Source of the DNA: Bacteriovoracaceae bacterium
GTDB taxonomy: Bacteria > Bdellovibrionota > Bacteriovoracia > Bacteriovoracales > Bacteriovoracaceae
Length of the DNA: 64,000 nucleotides
Direction: 5' to 3'
Assembly: GCA_024711325.1 (NCBI GenBank)
Contig: JANJTC010000001.1
Coordinates: 248,001 to 312,000, forward strand
Shown here: piece by piece, positions 52,214 through 61,233 of the stretch
Position numbering within the stretch: position 1 is the stretch's first letter
Layout: the number at the start of each line of letters is the position of its first letter
Notes under the pieces: model-generated
Database searches by the model: none
The model's input: the letters and a program-made list of their open reading frames with translations, nothing else
What the model was told of the DNA's origin: nothing
Made by a program: the position numbers and the translations under genes

Positions 52214-53644
52214 TTAAGCTCCCGTTCCCAGATAACTTTCAATAGCATTGGCCTGAATCACACCGTAATTTGCGGCGCCTAACCAGCCGGACATGATAAT
52301 CCCAACTGAACCTGCATGAAATAGACCTGGTAATGTTTTATGTAAATTCATGGAAATTTCAAGCCCTTCAAACTTAGTTCCAAATGAAGAACCTTTAGGA
52401 TGAAGGGTATAACGCTCGACCGTTAAAGGTGTAGCGGCCTCTACAATCTCTAATTTATCCCTGATGTCAGGGATGAACGCCTCCAACCCCTTAATGGTCT
52501 CCTCAATCATGAAGTACTTTTCAGATTCATATTCTTCTGCTGAAAGCTTCTTCCAGTCATCAAAGTGACAGTTTGTACTGGAGACGATGGCAACCCGAGC
52601 ATCCGGCACCTGAGGTCTGGCCTCTTTAGGGTAATAAACCGAGAACGTTCTGGATGAAACTTTAAGATCTAAAAGTCGTGAAGGATCGTAAGTAGGATAG
52701 CTCGAGGTAAAAACAAGTTCTCCAATATAGGGAATGGTGGCCCCGGCCTTAAGACCCATGTAAACCTGACAGCTTGATGAGTTGAGTCTCACTGCTTTGG
52801 TTTTTTCTATGTATTCCTGAGGGAAATGTTCTTCTCCTACCAGACCAAGAATGGTGGAGCGGATATTTCCATTGGAGAGAACAGCTTTTGAATAAATGGG
52901 TTTACCATTTAATACAACGCCTTTGGCCTTACCATCTTCAATCAGAATTTTATCCACTCGGGACTGAAGTTTGATATCTACATTGTTCTTTAAAAGTTCA
53001 TCCTTCATTTTACTAATGAGCAGCTCAGTGCCGCCTTTGAAGGTATAAACACCTTTACTCATAAAGTTTGAAAAGACGATGCCATAAGTGATGGCCGGAT
53101 CTTCCAGAGTAGAACCGTTGGCGTAAGTAATAGGTTCCATCAAGAACCTGGTTACATCATTTCGTCCCGGGAAGAACTTCTCAAAGAGCTCTCCATTGGT
53201 GAGCTTTGAGTTGTCATAAAAATTCATTTGTCCCAGATAGTTAAAAAAGGCTTCGACCGTTTCCCTTTGCACCCCAAATTTATCCACCATCACCTGGGTG
53301 TAGTGGTCCTTAGTGAAGTCGGTTTGAATGTTGAATTGAGGATTGGCGAACCTGACATCCTTTAGTTGGACAATGGAGTTGGCAATTTCCTGACTCCAGT
53401 ACTTTTTACAGGTTTTGATCATTCCCACAGGAAATCCATGTAGGGAAACATCAAAAATATGGTCGCGGTTTTCCCCTCTGAAGAACCAGGTGGCAAAGCC
53501 TCCCAGTTTATTATGTGATTCCAGGAGAAGGACTGAGTGGCCATGACGACCCATGATGTTAGCAGCAGTCATACCCGCAAGTCCTGAGCCAATGATGATC
53601 ACGTCATAGTCTTTGGTGATTTCATCTCGTACTTTATAAAGCAT
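52214..53644 (-). CDS. CrtI-like (phytoene desaturase family) FAD oxidoreductase 2
   Basis: A 476 aa flavoprotein of the CrtI/retinol-saturase group. The FAD fold is at residues 18-23 (GSGLAG), with ESHNKLGGFATWF at 42-54 and the C-terminal AGSVGIIMSGWLGAAN. It is only distantly similar to the first CrtI-like protein at 40891. It heads the four-gene minus-strand operon with fabG-, fabZ- and fabI-like genes. AAGG is 7 bases before the ATG and a perfect TATAAT lies at 53662-53667. The substrate may be the acyl chain or the olefin. Confidence 0.82.
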   Translation of the reverse strand: MLYKVRDEITKDYDVIIIGSGLAGMTAANIMGRHGHSVLLLESHNKLGGFATWFFRGENRDHIFDVSLHGFPVGMIKTCKKYWSQEIANSIVQLKDVRFANPQFNIQTDFTKDHYTQVMVDKFGVQRETVEAFFNYLGQMNFYDNSKLTNGELFEKFFPGRNDVTRFLMEPITYANGSTLEDPAITYGIVFSNFMSKGVYTFKGGTELLISKMKDELLKNNVDIKLQSRVDKILIEDGKAKGVVLNGKPIYSKAVLSNGNIRSTILGLVGEEHFPQEYIEKTKAVRLNSSSCQVYMGLKAGATIPYIGELVFTSSYPTYDPSRLLDLKVSSRTFSVYYPKEARPQVPDARVAIVSSTNCHFDDWKKLSAEEYESEKYFMIEETIKGLEAFIPDIRDKLEIVEAATPLTVERYTLHPKGSSFGTKFEGLEISMNLHKTLPGLFHAGSVGIIMSGWLGAANYGVIQANAIESYLGTGA

Positions 53645-53661
53645 TAGAAGCCTTGCGTTGC

Positions 53662-53667
53662 ATTATA
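53662..53667 (-). promoter_or_regulatory. -10 element of the CrtI-like/fabG/fabZ/fabI operon
   Basis: TATAAT on the minus strand, 17 bases before the ATG at 53644. A convincing -35 is not seen. Confidence 0.45.
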
Positions 53668-53766
53668 TGATGTGTCTTCATTCGAGAAAGATTAGACGAA
53701 ACTCTCGAAAAAGTCATGAATTCCGTTACAATTATAAGAAATGTTCAACCAGATAAAGGGTCATCA

Positions 53767-55587
53767 ATGTCGATTCTTAACTTTATAAAAAGGACTTTTA
53801 GTTTTGATGACAGGTCCATGGCCTTCTATCGAGTTCTCATGGGTATTATTGTAATGGCCGATGTGGTTTACCGATGGCCTGACTTGATGAACTTCTACAC
53901 TGACGTGGGGCTTATTCCGAGGAGTATTTTTACTGGTGAAATGGCCATGCCCTGGTCACTGTCATTTCATCTGGCCAATGGAAGTTACAATTTCGCGGTC
54001 ATCATCTTTTCCCTTCACTTTATTTTCGGTCTCATGCTTTTTGTAGGTTATAAATCTCGTTGGGCGATAATAGGGGCCTTCCTTATGACTGTTTCAGTCC
54101 ATAACCGCAATTGGTTGGTGAATAATGGGGGAGATGACGTCTTAAGAGCAATTTTATTTTTTTCTATCTTCCTGCCTCTTAATCGATGCTTCTCAATTGA
54201 CTCTGCTCTCCAGAAAGAAAAAAAAACCACTCAGGATTTTTTTAGTACCTGGACCCTGGCCTTTTTTCTTCAGGCCTTTGTCATTTATTTTGTAAGTTAT
54301 ATTCTAAAAAATCATCCTATCTGGAGAGAAGAGTTTACAGCGGTTCAATTTTCTTCCAGGTTAGATATTTTTGCTACCTCTCTGGGGATTTGGTTGAGAA
54401 ATTATCCACTCTTGATGAAATTTTCCACTGCCTTTTCCATCTATCTGGAATGGCTGGGACCGCTGCTTTTAGTTCTCAGTTTTATGTTTGGTAATCGCTG
54501 GTGGATCCTTCGACTGGGGATTGTCCTGAGTTTTTGGGCCTTCCATCTTGGCATCTTTGCCACCATGACTATCGGTTTGTTTCCTTTCATTGCTATTACA
54601 ATGTGGTCCATTTTTTTACCAGGACCTCTCTGGGATAAGCTCTTTAGTTTTTTTCAGAAGAAGAACTTCGGAAAGGTTAAGATCTACTTTGACGGGGAAT
54701 GTGGTTTTTGCCAAAAAGGTGTCAGAATCATCCGTGAATTTTTCTTACTTTCGGAAGTCACCATAAATGTTGCTCAGGAAACTCCATCGATCTATACCGA
54801 CATGGAGAAAAACCATTCATGGGTGGTGGTTAATGAGAAAAATGAAAGATTCTTTCACTTTAGTGCCTGGATTGAATTGGTAAGGCACTCTCCATTACTC
54901 TGGCCTCTTGCCGGATTTTTTGCCATGAGGCCTGTGCATTGGTTAGGGCAAAAAATCTATCTTTGGGTAGCCGGGCATCGGACTCTTATGGGAAAATTAT
55001 CTCAATTCCTGGAATATTCATCTCCCAAAAAAGACATCATCACTCTGAAATGGCTTATGGAAGCGGCCGGAGCCTTCTTCTTTGTCACTCTTTTGATGTG
55101 GAATTTAACAACTATTAAGAAATACAACATCAAGGCCCCCTACTTTCAAAAAGTTGCAAGGTGGTTTCACCTCTATCAGGAATGGAACATGTTTGCCCCT
55201 TATCCTAAGATGGATAATATCTGGGTAGAGATTCCTGCTGTCTTAGGGGATGGCTCAGAGATTGAGCTTTTAACAGGTGATCGTGACATTTTCAGCGTGA
55301 AAGACCAGGCATTTTATAAGCAGATTCCCAATGAGCATTGGAGAAAGTTTTATTTAAATCTTTCTGAGAGGAATGACTACGCCCGCTACTATGGTGGTTA
55401 TCTTTGTCGACTTTGGAATAAAAGGAGAATTAGATCTGTCAAAAATTCCACTTTAAAGAAGCTGGAAGTTATTGTTTATTCCCAACCCAATTTACCGGAT
55501 GGTGATAAAGGGGGAATTACCCGTAAGCTTTCCTGGAAGCACTGGTGTTTTGATGAAGATTATAAGCGGGAAAACCCCGCTCGTTAA
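53767..55587 (+). CDS. HTTM (vitamin K gamma-carboxylase-like) membrane protein fused to DCC (DUF393) domain
   Basis: A 606 aa inner-membrane protein. Residues 1-300 contain six or more helices with HTTM-type features (SMAFYRVLMGIIVMADVV, and HNRNWLVNNGGDD). Residues 310-430 are a DCC thiol-disulfide-oxidoreductase-like domain with YFDGECGFCQKGV carrying the CxxC-type site. A final helix follows with a soluble C-terminus rich in aromatic residues. Such proteins are common but of unknown activity. AAAGGG supports ATG 53767. It is divergent from the fatty-acid operon and may or may not be linked to it. Confidence 0.8.
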   Translation: MSILNFIKRTFSFDDRSMAFYRVLMGIIVMADVVYRWPDLMNFYTDVGLIPRSIFTGEMAMPWSLSFHLANGSYNFAVIIFSLHFIFGLMLFVGYKSRWAIIGAFLMTVSVHNRNWLVNNGGDDVLRAILFFSIFLPLNRCFSIDSALQKEKKTTQDFFSTWTLAFFLQAFVIYFVSYILKNHPIWREEFTAVQFSSRLDIFATSLGIWLRNYPLLMKFSTAFSIYLEWLGPLLLVLSFMFGNRWWILRLGIVLSFWAFHLGIFATMTIGLFPFIAITMWSIFLPGPLWDKLFSFFQKKNFGKVKIYFDGECGFCQKGVRIIREFFLLSEVTINVAQETPSIYTDMEKNHSWVVVNEKNERFFHFSAWIELVRHSPLLWPLAGFFAMRPVHWLGQKIYLWVAGHRTLMGKLSQFLEYSSPKKDIITLKWLMEAAGAFFFVTLLMWNLTTIKKYNIKAPYFQKVARWFHLYQEWNMFAPYPKMDNIWVEIPAVLGDGSEIELLTGDRDIFSVKDQAFYKQIPNEHWRKFYLNLSERNDYARYYGGYLCRLWNKRRIRSVKNSTLKKLEVIVYSQPNLPDGDKGGITRKLSWKHWCFDEDYKRENPAR

Positions 55588-55588
55588 T

Positions 55589-57616
55589 CTACAAACCTAG
55601 TTGCTGAGCAAAGAAGGTATAGAAGGCCGCCACAAATCTTGAACTTTCTCGCTCAGAGCCACTTCCGCGTGCATGTCCTCCCCACTCCTTATTATAGAGA
55701 AGAATGGGGGCACTTGAAGTGTTGTACTCCTGTAGGCGTGCCAGATATTTGTAGGAGTGCATTGGTGCAACTCTGTCATCAAACTCGGCCGTCATGACCA
55801 TCGTTGCCGGATAATCTCTTCTTTGAATATTATGATAAGGCGAGAGCGGGAAAATTCCCCGGAAGCCGTCTTCAGTAAACGGCCGGCCGTAATCATCCGT
55901 CCAATATTTTCCTGCAGTGAAAAGAGTGAAGTTTAAAAGATCCATCACGCCAACGATGGGGACTGCTGCCTTAAAAGTATCCGAGTGACGTTGAAGAGTT
56001 CCGGCCACAAGAGTTCCCCCGTTACTTGCTCCCATCATTCCCAGATGATCTTTTGATGTCCACCCACGCTTGATGAGCTCCTTACCGGCAAGAGCAAATG
56101 AATCCCACGAGTGGATTCGACCTCCGACTTGGGCCAATTCATACCAGCTTTTTCCGTAGTCAAGGGAACCAGGAAGGGTAACAACGGCAAAGGCGCCACC
56201 TTTTTCTATCCATGAGAGGCTTTCGTACATGCCAAAAAATGGAGTAATAGAAACTTTAAACCCCCCATAGCCATAAAGGATAGTTGGAGTTGAGGAAGTA
56301 AGGGGAGTGCCTTTTTTCCTTAAGACCCACATAGAAGCTTTTTGACCGTTGGACGCCGTATAGAAAACTTTTTCCGCTTCAACTTCTACCGGGAACGTCT
56401 GGGAAGCGAGAAGTTTAAGGACTTTTGTTTCCAGAATGTAAGAATAAACTTTTTTAGGTTCAGAATATGTTTCAAAACTTAGTTTAAGGATTCCCTCTTT
56501 AAAACTCTCGTAGCTGATGGTCCCATCCTTAAGCTCTTCGATCATTTCAAGGTTTCCGTCCGGTGTGAGGATGCCGGCAACATGAGAAGCATCTTGCAAA
56601 CCTAAGATGAGAGCACCTTTGTCTCCAAGCTTAGTAGATGATTCAACAACGAATTTCTGTTCTTTTAGAAAAATGCTTCGGGCACCATCTCTTAGTCTGA
56701 GCTTATAAAGTTCTCCATTATTTGCGTTTTCAAAAGTACGGATGATTGCATAGGCCTCAGGAGCATCTAACATCTCAACGATCTCGCCTTGAATAGGGAG
56801 ACGGTTTGTGAGGTTTCCGGTGCTGAGTTGAAGAGTTCCAATAGTTCCATCGAGCTCAGCAAAGAACTTTCCTCCTACTTCGTGAATGGTTAGATCTGAC
56901 GTAGGGGTTTTACCGTTCAGAAGAAGTTGGTCCTCACTTTGAATTTCACCAACGGTGTGACGGAAGAGAGCGGGTCTGCCACCGCCTATGCGTTCATCCA
57001 GATCTGAAATATAGTAGAAGCTTTTACCGTCTTCGGTCCAGCCGATGAAGGTGTAAAACTTTACCAGGAGGATATCCACCACTTGATTGTCTGATTTTTG
57101 CGAGACTATGACTCGTCTGAGATCTCCTCCATGAACGGCCTGAGATTTTAACTGATAGTCACTACTTTCTTTTTTTATTTGGTTTTGATCAACAGAAGAT
57201 GAAATTGTAATCGATTTGTTTGAGACTAAATCACGATCCCACTTGATGAAACGGTTATCATTCACCCCCATAGATCTTAGATTTTCATCTGACCAAGGAA
57301 GTGGAATTCGTGGAGAGCGTGAAGGTGATGCCTTCCCAGTGATTAAGTTTTGTTCTTTCTGTATTTTCCTAATATCAAGCACACGAGCGGCAAGTTCGTC
57401 TAAAAATTGAGAGTCCAGATAACTATGGGTATAGGATTTCTGCTCATCAATCCAGCTCCACAAATCCGGGTCAGAGGTATTTTCCATCCACTTATAAGAA
57501 TCTTCGATAACTGTTCCAAAGCGAACTTCCGTTTGGCTAATCTTCTTGGCAGCAGGATAACTTTGGGCCAAAGCAGTTTGAGAGACGAGAAGAGCAATTA
57601 TAAGCCATGATTTCAT
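55589..57616 (-). CDS. secreted prolyl oligopeptidase (S9A family)
   Basis: A 675 aa exported serine peptidase cutting after Pro in short peptides. Signal peptide residues 1-18 (ending LAQS). Residues about 20-390 form the seven-bladed propeller and the rest the catalytic alpha/beta domain: Ser531 (GASNGG), Asp near 614 (FDDRVAP) and His648 (GGHARGS). GGFKVSITPFF is the usual entrance strand. AGAGGAAA precedes the ATG, and a perfect TTGACA lies at 57665-57670 (minus strand) as a possible -35. A likely scavenging or prey-digestion enzyme, by inference. Confidence 0.92.
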   Translation of the reverse strand: MKSWLIIALLVSQTALAQSYPAAKKISQTEVRFGTVIEDSYKWMENTSDPDLWSWIDEQKSYTHSYLDSQFLDELAARVLDIRKIQKEQNLITGKASPSRSPRIPLPWSDENLRSMGVNDNRFIKWDRDLVSNKSITISSSVDQNQIKKESSDYQLKSQAVHGGDLRRVIVSQKSDNQVVDILLVKFYTFIGWTEDGKSFYYISDLDERIGGGRPALFRHTVGEIQSEDQLLLNGKTPTSDLTIHEVGGKFFAELDGTIGTLQLSTGNLTNRLPIQGEIVEMLDAPEAYAIIRTFENANNGELYKLRLRDGARSIFLKEQKFVVESSTKLGDKGALILGLQDASHVAGILTPDGNLEMIEELKDGTISYESFKEGILKLSFETYSEPKKVYSYILETKVLKLLASQTFPVEVEAEKVFYTASNGQKASMWVLRKKGTPLTSSTPTILYGYGGFKVSITPFFGMYESLSWIEKGGAFAVVTLPGSLDYGKSWYELAQVGGRIHSWDSFALAGKELIKRGWTSKDHLGMMGASNGGTLVAGTLQRHSDTFKAAVPIVGVMDLLNFTLFTAGKYWTDDYGRPFTEDGFRGIFPLSPYHNIQRRDYPATMVMTAEFDDRVAPMHSYKYLARLQEYNTSSAPILLYNKEWGGHARGSGSERESSRFVAAFYTFFAQQLGL

Positions 57617-57792
57617 TAGGTTTCCTCTTAATTAAGGGAGGTTCTATCTTTGAATCTTTAGTAGTGTCAACACTCGTGATGAGCTACTCAATTTTGTGTT
57701 TAACTAGGTGTGTTAGACGAGATCTATAAAAAGAAAAGCATTTAAGCTTAGAGAAAAAATCTATTACTTTCTAGATAAGGAAGCCTCTTTAT

Positions 57793-58020
57793 TTAGGCAG
57801 CTTGATCTTCATTTTGAAGAAGACCTCTTCGAATATCTCGAACTACTGGACCAAAATCATGAATTGCGGTCAACAGTTCTTTACGAGTAAGTTTTAAAAC
57901 TGCTTCCCATTTTGAAAGAGATTCTTCTGAATTGACATCAATAACAGCGAGCGGAGAGCTTCGATAATAAGCTCCTGGAGAGAAACCATTTGAATCACCA
58001 CTACCGACTTTGAGTGCCAT
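57793..58020 (-). CDS. DUF3606-like small protein
   Basis: A 75 aa protein. Residues 30-68 match the DUF3606 pattern: W at the start (SKWEAVLKLTRKEL), a central LLTAIHDFGP, then VVRDIRRGLL. No function is established for the family. There is no ribosome site; a perfect TATAAT lies six bases before the ATG, so the mRNA is probably leaderless. Confidence 0.65.
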   Translation of the reverse strand: MALKVGSGDSNGFSPGAYYRSSPLAVIDVNSEESLSKWEAVLKLTRKELLTAIHDFGPVVRDIRRGLLQNEDQAA

Positions 58021-58026
58021 GGGCCT

Positions 58027-58055
58027 ATTATACCATTTTACAGCGTTCCTCTAAA
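58027..58055 (-). promoter_or_regulatory. promoter for leaderless DUF3606 gene
   Basis: TTTAGA (58050-58055), a 17-base spacer and a perfect TATAAT (58027-58032), ending six bases before the ATG at 58020. Confidence 0.6.
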
Positions 58056-58110
58056 AAACGGGTACTTAGGCGGAGTATCACCAATATAAGGGTGCAGTTT
58101 AAATAAATTT

Positions 58111-60312
58111 CTACTTCTCAGTCATGGTAGTTACATCAAAAGTATCTGTGACCAGATCCGGATTTTCGACATATCTTTTACAAATTTCATAGTATCTCTT
58201 GGATGGTTTATCAGCTTCATTGGCCATTAAAAGCTGATTGAAGATATTTAACGCCCCTGAAAAATCTTTCGTTTGAAATAATTTACAGGCCATCAGATAG
58301 AACTCCAATGACTCTGGGTCTTTTTCCATCCAATGATGAGGATGCAGAACCTCATGAATCCCTACCGGGGTTGTTTTGCCTTTAACAATAACCTTATCGA
58401 TTGGCCGAGTCTTAATATGGGTCAAATCAAGTCTATCCAACGTCATATCAGAGATAAGAATTTGTGTTCCATAATACTTGCACAGCCCTTCCAGCCGGGC
58501 ACCTAGGTTCATATTATCGCCCAAGGCAGTGTATGAGAAAATTCTTTCAGAACCCATGTTACCAACTGAACACTCTCCGGAGTTTAAACCTACGCCCACA
58601 TTGAAAATGGGTCTTCCAAGTTTAATGAATTCTTCATTGATTGAAGGAAGGATGGTGATCATTTTAATCGCACCTTCCACGGCGTACTGGGCATGATTGC
58701 CAATTTCCAAAGGAGCTCCCCAAATCGCCACAATGGCGTCACCGATATATTTATCGAGAGTGCCTTTGGTATCAAAGACAATATCAGTCATGCTTCCCAT
58801 GTACATATTCAGTGAATGAGCAAGTTCTGTCGCCGTTAGGCCTTCGGATATCTTTGTGAAGTCACGAACATCTGAAAATAAACAGGTAATATCCATCTTA
58901 GTGCCACCTACGTGGAGCTTATCTGGATTCTTAAGCATTTCATCCACAATGGTTGGAGCAACATAGCGGGCAAATGTCCCGCGGATTTGTTTTTTTTCTT
59001 TATTCGCTTCATAGAATTTAAGAAAGGTGTTCCATGAATAACAGGCAATAAAGCAAAAGAAACAATAGAAAAGTTTTAATTCGTAACCATTAGGTAGAAA
59101 ATAGGCATGGTCGGCGTAATAGCTGGAAGAGACAATGAGGATGACCACTAAAGCATCCATAAAAGGATTCCCTAGTTTTTGCACCATAAGAAAAATCAAC
59201 ATGCCGGCCAGTAGAAAGAAGAGTGAATATTTTACTGAATCATTCGCAGGCCTATAAAAGAATTTATGAAGAAGCATGTGCCCCATGTTCATGTGGGAAT
59301 AAACTCCTGGCATTTTAGAATCTATGGGTGAAGATCTTAAATCATGGGCACCCAGTGCAGTAGAGCCTACAAATACCATTTTTCCTTCGATGAGCTTCTT
59401 CATCTTTGAATCATTGTCGGGAGCATTGATCAGATCATAGAGAGAAATTGAATCAAACTGACTGTCACCACCGATATAGCGGATCTTTACTTCACCCCCA
59501 CGGCTGATTTCCATCTTCTGATCATCCAACTCTAGTTCACCGGTGCCATCAGCAAAAATTTTGATGGTGTTTTTCTTTTCTGTGAAGGCCTCAAATGCAT
59601 TGAAGGCAAGGGAGCCATAATAGATGGTATCGACGTTTGCGACTAACTGATAATGGCGAAAGATTCCGTCTCGGTCCTCATAGGCCGAAATATTTCCCAG
59701 GCCGGCCTCTGTTTCTACTAACTCAGGAATTGGGAAAGTATAGCGACTAATTTTTTTTGGGTGAAGATCAGCTTCCGGAAAGTTGCGGGTAAGTATGGCA
59801 TCATTGAGCATTTCAAGGGGGGCCTCCTTGAGTCCATCTTCGGCGTCAGTTGAAACGGTATAAGCGAGGAAGACCCGTCTTCCCTCTGTTTGAAAATTTC
59901 TAATCGAGTTTGCTAAGATAGTATCTGGTGAAGTTTCTCCATATTGGGGGGATTTCTCCGGGAAAAGAATATCGAGGCCAACGACTTTTGCCCCAAAAAT
60001 TCTTAGCTTATCAATCATTTTAGCATGATCAGTCCGAGGAATTGGCCATACTCCAAGTTTTTGAAGTGAATAATCATCGATTTTTACCAGAAGAATTTCT
60101 TTACTCTTAAAATGGGGATCCAAATTAGATTTCATTCTGAAATCATAAAATCTATTTTCGAAGGAAATTGTATAGTCGAGAAATTTTCCTAAAAGTGTCG
60201 TGCTATCGATGTCCCGCACAATAATGGAACCAAAGATGCAGAGTGCAGCGAAGATAAAGATAAGAAACATTCCTAGAGGGCGTAGTGAACTTGTGATAAA
60301 TTTTGTAAACAT
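58111..60312 (-). CDS. CHASE2-domain adenylate/guanylate cyclase
   Basis: A 733 aa membrane class III cyclase. A first helix (10-30) is followed by a periplasmic CHASE2 sensor domain (about 35-350, with GLDILFPEKSP and VFVGSTALGAHD), three more helices (360-430), then the catalytic domain (about 465-650). The metal-binding Asp residues lie in CLFSDVRDF and YIGDAIVAIWG; GVGLNSGE and YTALGDNMNLGARLEG are also family motifs. A short helical tail follows. Product may be cAMP, which the cNMP-domain protein at 1131 could sense (inference). ATG 60312 is chosen because TACAAT lies six bases upstream. Confidence 0.88.
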   Translation of the reverse strand: MFTKFITSSLRPLGMFLIFIFAALCIFGSIIVRDIDSTTLLGKFLDYTISFENRFYDFRMKSNLDPHFKSKEILLVKIDDYSLQKLGVWPIPRTDHAKMIDKLRIFGAKVVGLDILFPEKSPQYGETSPDTILANSIRNFQTEGRRVFLAYTVSTDAEDGLKEAPLEMLNDAILTRNFPEADLHPKKISRYTFPIPELVETEAGLGNISAYEDRDGIFRHYQLVANVDTIYYGSLAFNAFEAFTEKKNTIKIFADGTGELELDDQKMEISRGGEVKIRYIGGDSQFDSISLYDLINAPDNDSKMKKLIEGKMVFVGSTALGAHDLRSSPIDSKMPGVYSHMNMGHMLLHKFFYRPANDSVKYSLFFLLAGMLIFLMVQKLGNPFMDALVVILIVSSSYYADHAYFLPNGYELKLFYCFFCFIACYSWNTFLKFYEANKEKKQIRGTFARYVAPTIVDEMLKNPDKLHVGGTKMDITCLFSDVRDFTKISEGLTATELAHSLNMYMGSMTDIVFDTKGTLDKYIGDAIVAIWGAPLEIGNHAQYAVEGAIKMITILPSINEEFIKLGRPIFNVGVGLNSGECSVGNMGSERIFSYTALGDNMNLGARLEGLCKYYGTQILISDMTLDRLDLTHIKTRPIDKVIVKGKTTPVGIHEVLHPHHWMEKDPESLEFYLMACKLFQTKDFSGALNIFNQLLMANEADKPSKRYYEICKRYVENPDLVTDTFDVTTMTEK

Positions 60313-60318
60313 ACTGTA

Positions 60319-60324
60319 ATTGTA
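60319..60324 (-). promoter_or_regulatory. -10 element for leaderless cyclase mRNA
   Basis: TACAAT on the minus strand, six bases before ATG 60312, in the 30-base divergent gap with hemF. A GTG at 60330 is possible but has no ribosome site either. Confidence 0.4.
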
Positions 60325-60342
60325 ATCCACTCAGGAAAAATT

Positions 60343-61230
60343 ATGAATCTAGAACTTATAAAGAATAACTTTCATCTTCATGTAAAAGACTTACAAGAGA
60401 GAATAACTCAGGAAATGAGAAGATTGGATCCAGCTCTCGTCATTAAAGATGATCCTTGGTCCCGCACTGACCATGCCGGGCATCCGGGTGGAGGTGGACT
60501 TACACGCGCCTTTCAAGGGGAACTCTTTGAGAATGCTGGCGTGAACACTTCCTGTGTCTTTGGTAAAATTGACCCCCAGTTTGCTAAAAATCTTAAAGGC
60601 ACTGGTGATGAGATGTGGGCGGCAGGAATTTCTCTTATTATTCATCCAAAGAATCCCAGAGTCCCTACTGTCCATGCCAACTTCCGTATGATTCATCAAG
60701 GTGAAAATTTTTGGTTTGGCGGTGGTGCTGATCTCACACCATATTACCCATATGAAGAAGACTTTTCTTATTTTCATAATGTTTGGAAACAGGCAGCAGG
60801 CCCCGCTTATGAAGACATGAAGAAAGAATGTGATCAGTATTTTAATAATTCACATCGTGGATTAGAGATGAGAGGGATAGGTGGTATCTTTTTTGATCAT
60901 ATGAATACTGGAAACACTGAAGAGGATCTGAAGCAGGTTTGTCATCTTTCTGAACATTTCATCAAGTCTTACTTCCCAATCGTTGAAAAAAGAATGGCAG
61001 AGAACTGGACAGTAGAAGATGAGGATTTCATGCTTCATCGTAGAGGTCGTTATGTTGAATTTAATCTTCTACATGACCGGGGAACATTATTCGGGCTCAA
61101 GACAAATGGCAGGGTGGACTCAATTCTCATCTCCTTGCCAGCTCGCTGTAAATTCTCTTACCAGTACAGACCTCTTGCAGGTTCACCTCATGAGAAGATG
61201 TGGAATTATTACACGCCTAAAGCTTGGTGA
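60343..61230 (+). CDS. hemF: oxygen-dependent coproporphyrinogen III oxidase
   Basis: A 295 aa enzyme that decarboxylates coproporphyrinogen III to protoporphyrinogen IX using oxygen in haem synthesis. The family signature WFGGGADLTPYYPYEEDFSYFHN is complete, as are GGGLTRAFQGELFENAGVN and RGRYVEFNLLHDRGTLFGL. E. coli HemF is 299 aa. AGGA lies 9 bases before the ATG. It indicates aerobic haem synthesis, in keeping with the TCA genes and dihaem cytochrome in the window. Confidence 0.97.
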   Translation: MNLELIKNNFHLHVKDLQERITQEMRRLDPALVIKDDPWSRTDHAGHPGGGGLTRAFQGELFENAGVNTSCVFGKIDPQFAKNLKGTGDEMWAAGISLIIHPKNPRVPTVHANFRMIHQGENFWFGGGADLTPYYPYEEDFSYFHNVWKQAAGPAYEDMKKECDQYFNNSHRGLEMRGIGGIFFDHMNTGNTEEDLKQVCHLSEHFIKSYFPIVEKRMAENWTVEDEDFMLHRRGRYVEFNLLHDRGTLFGLKTNGRVDSILISLPARCKFSYQYRPLAGSPHEKMWNYYTPKAW

Positions 61231-61233
61231 TGA

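Noticed and set aside
39396-53644. Interpretation as an aryl polyene or a PUFA-synthase (pfa) cluster
   Set aside because: No aryl-specific ammonia lyase, acyl/glycosyltransferase set, chain-length factor or large multidomain PfaA/C proteins are present, whereas all four ole genes are.
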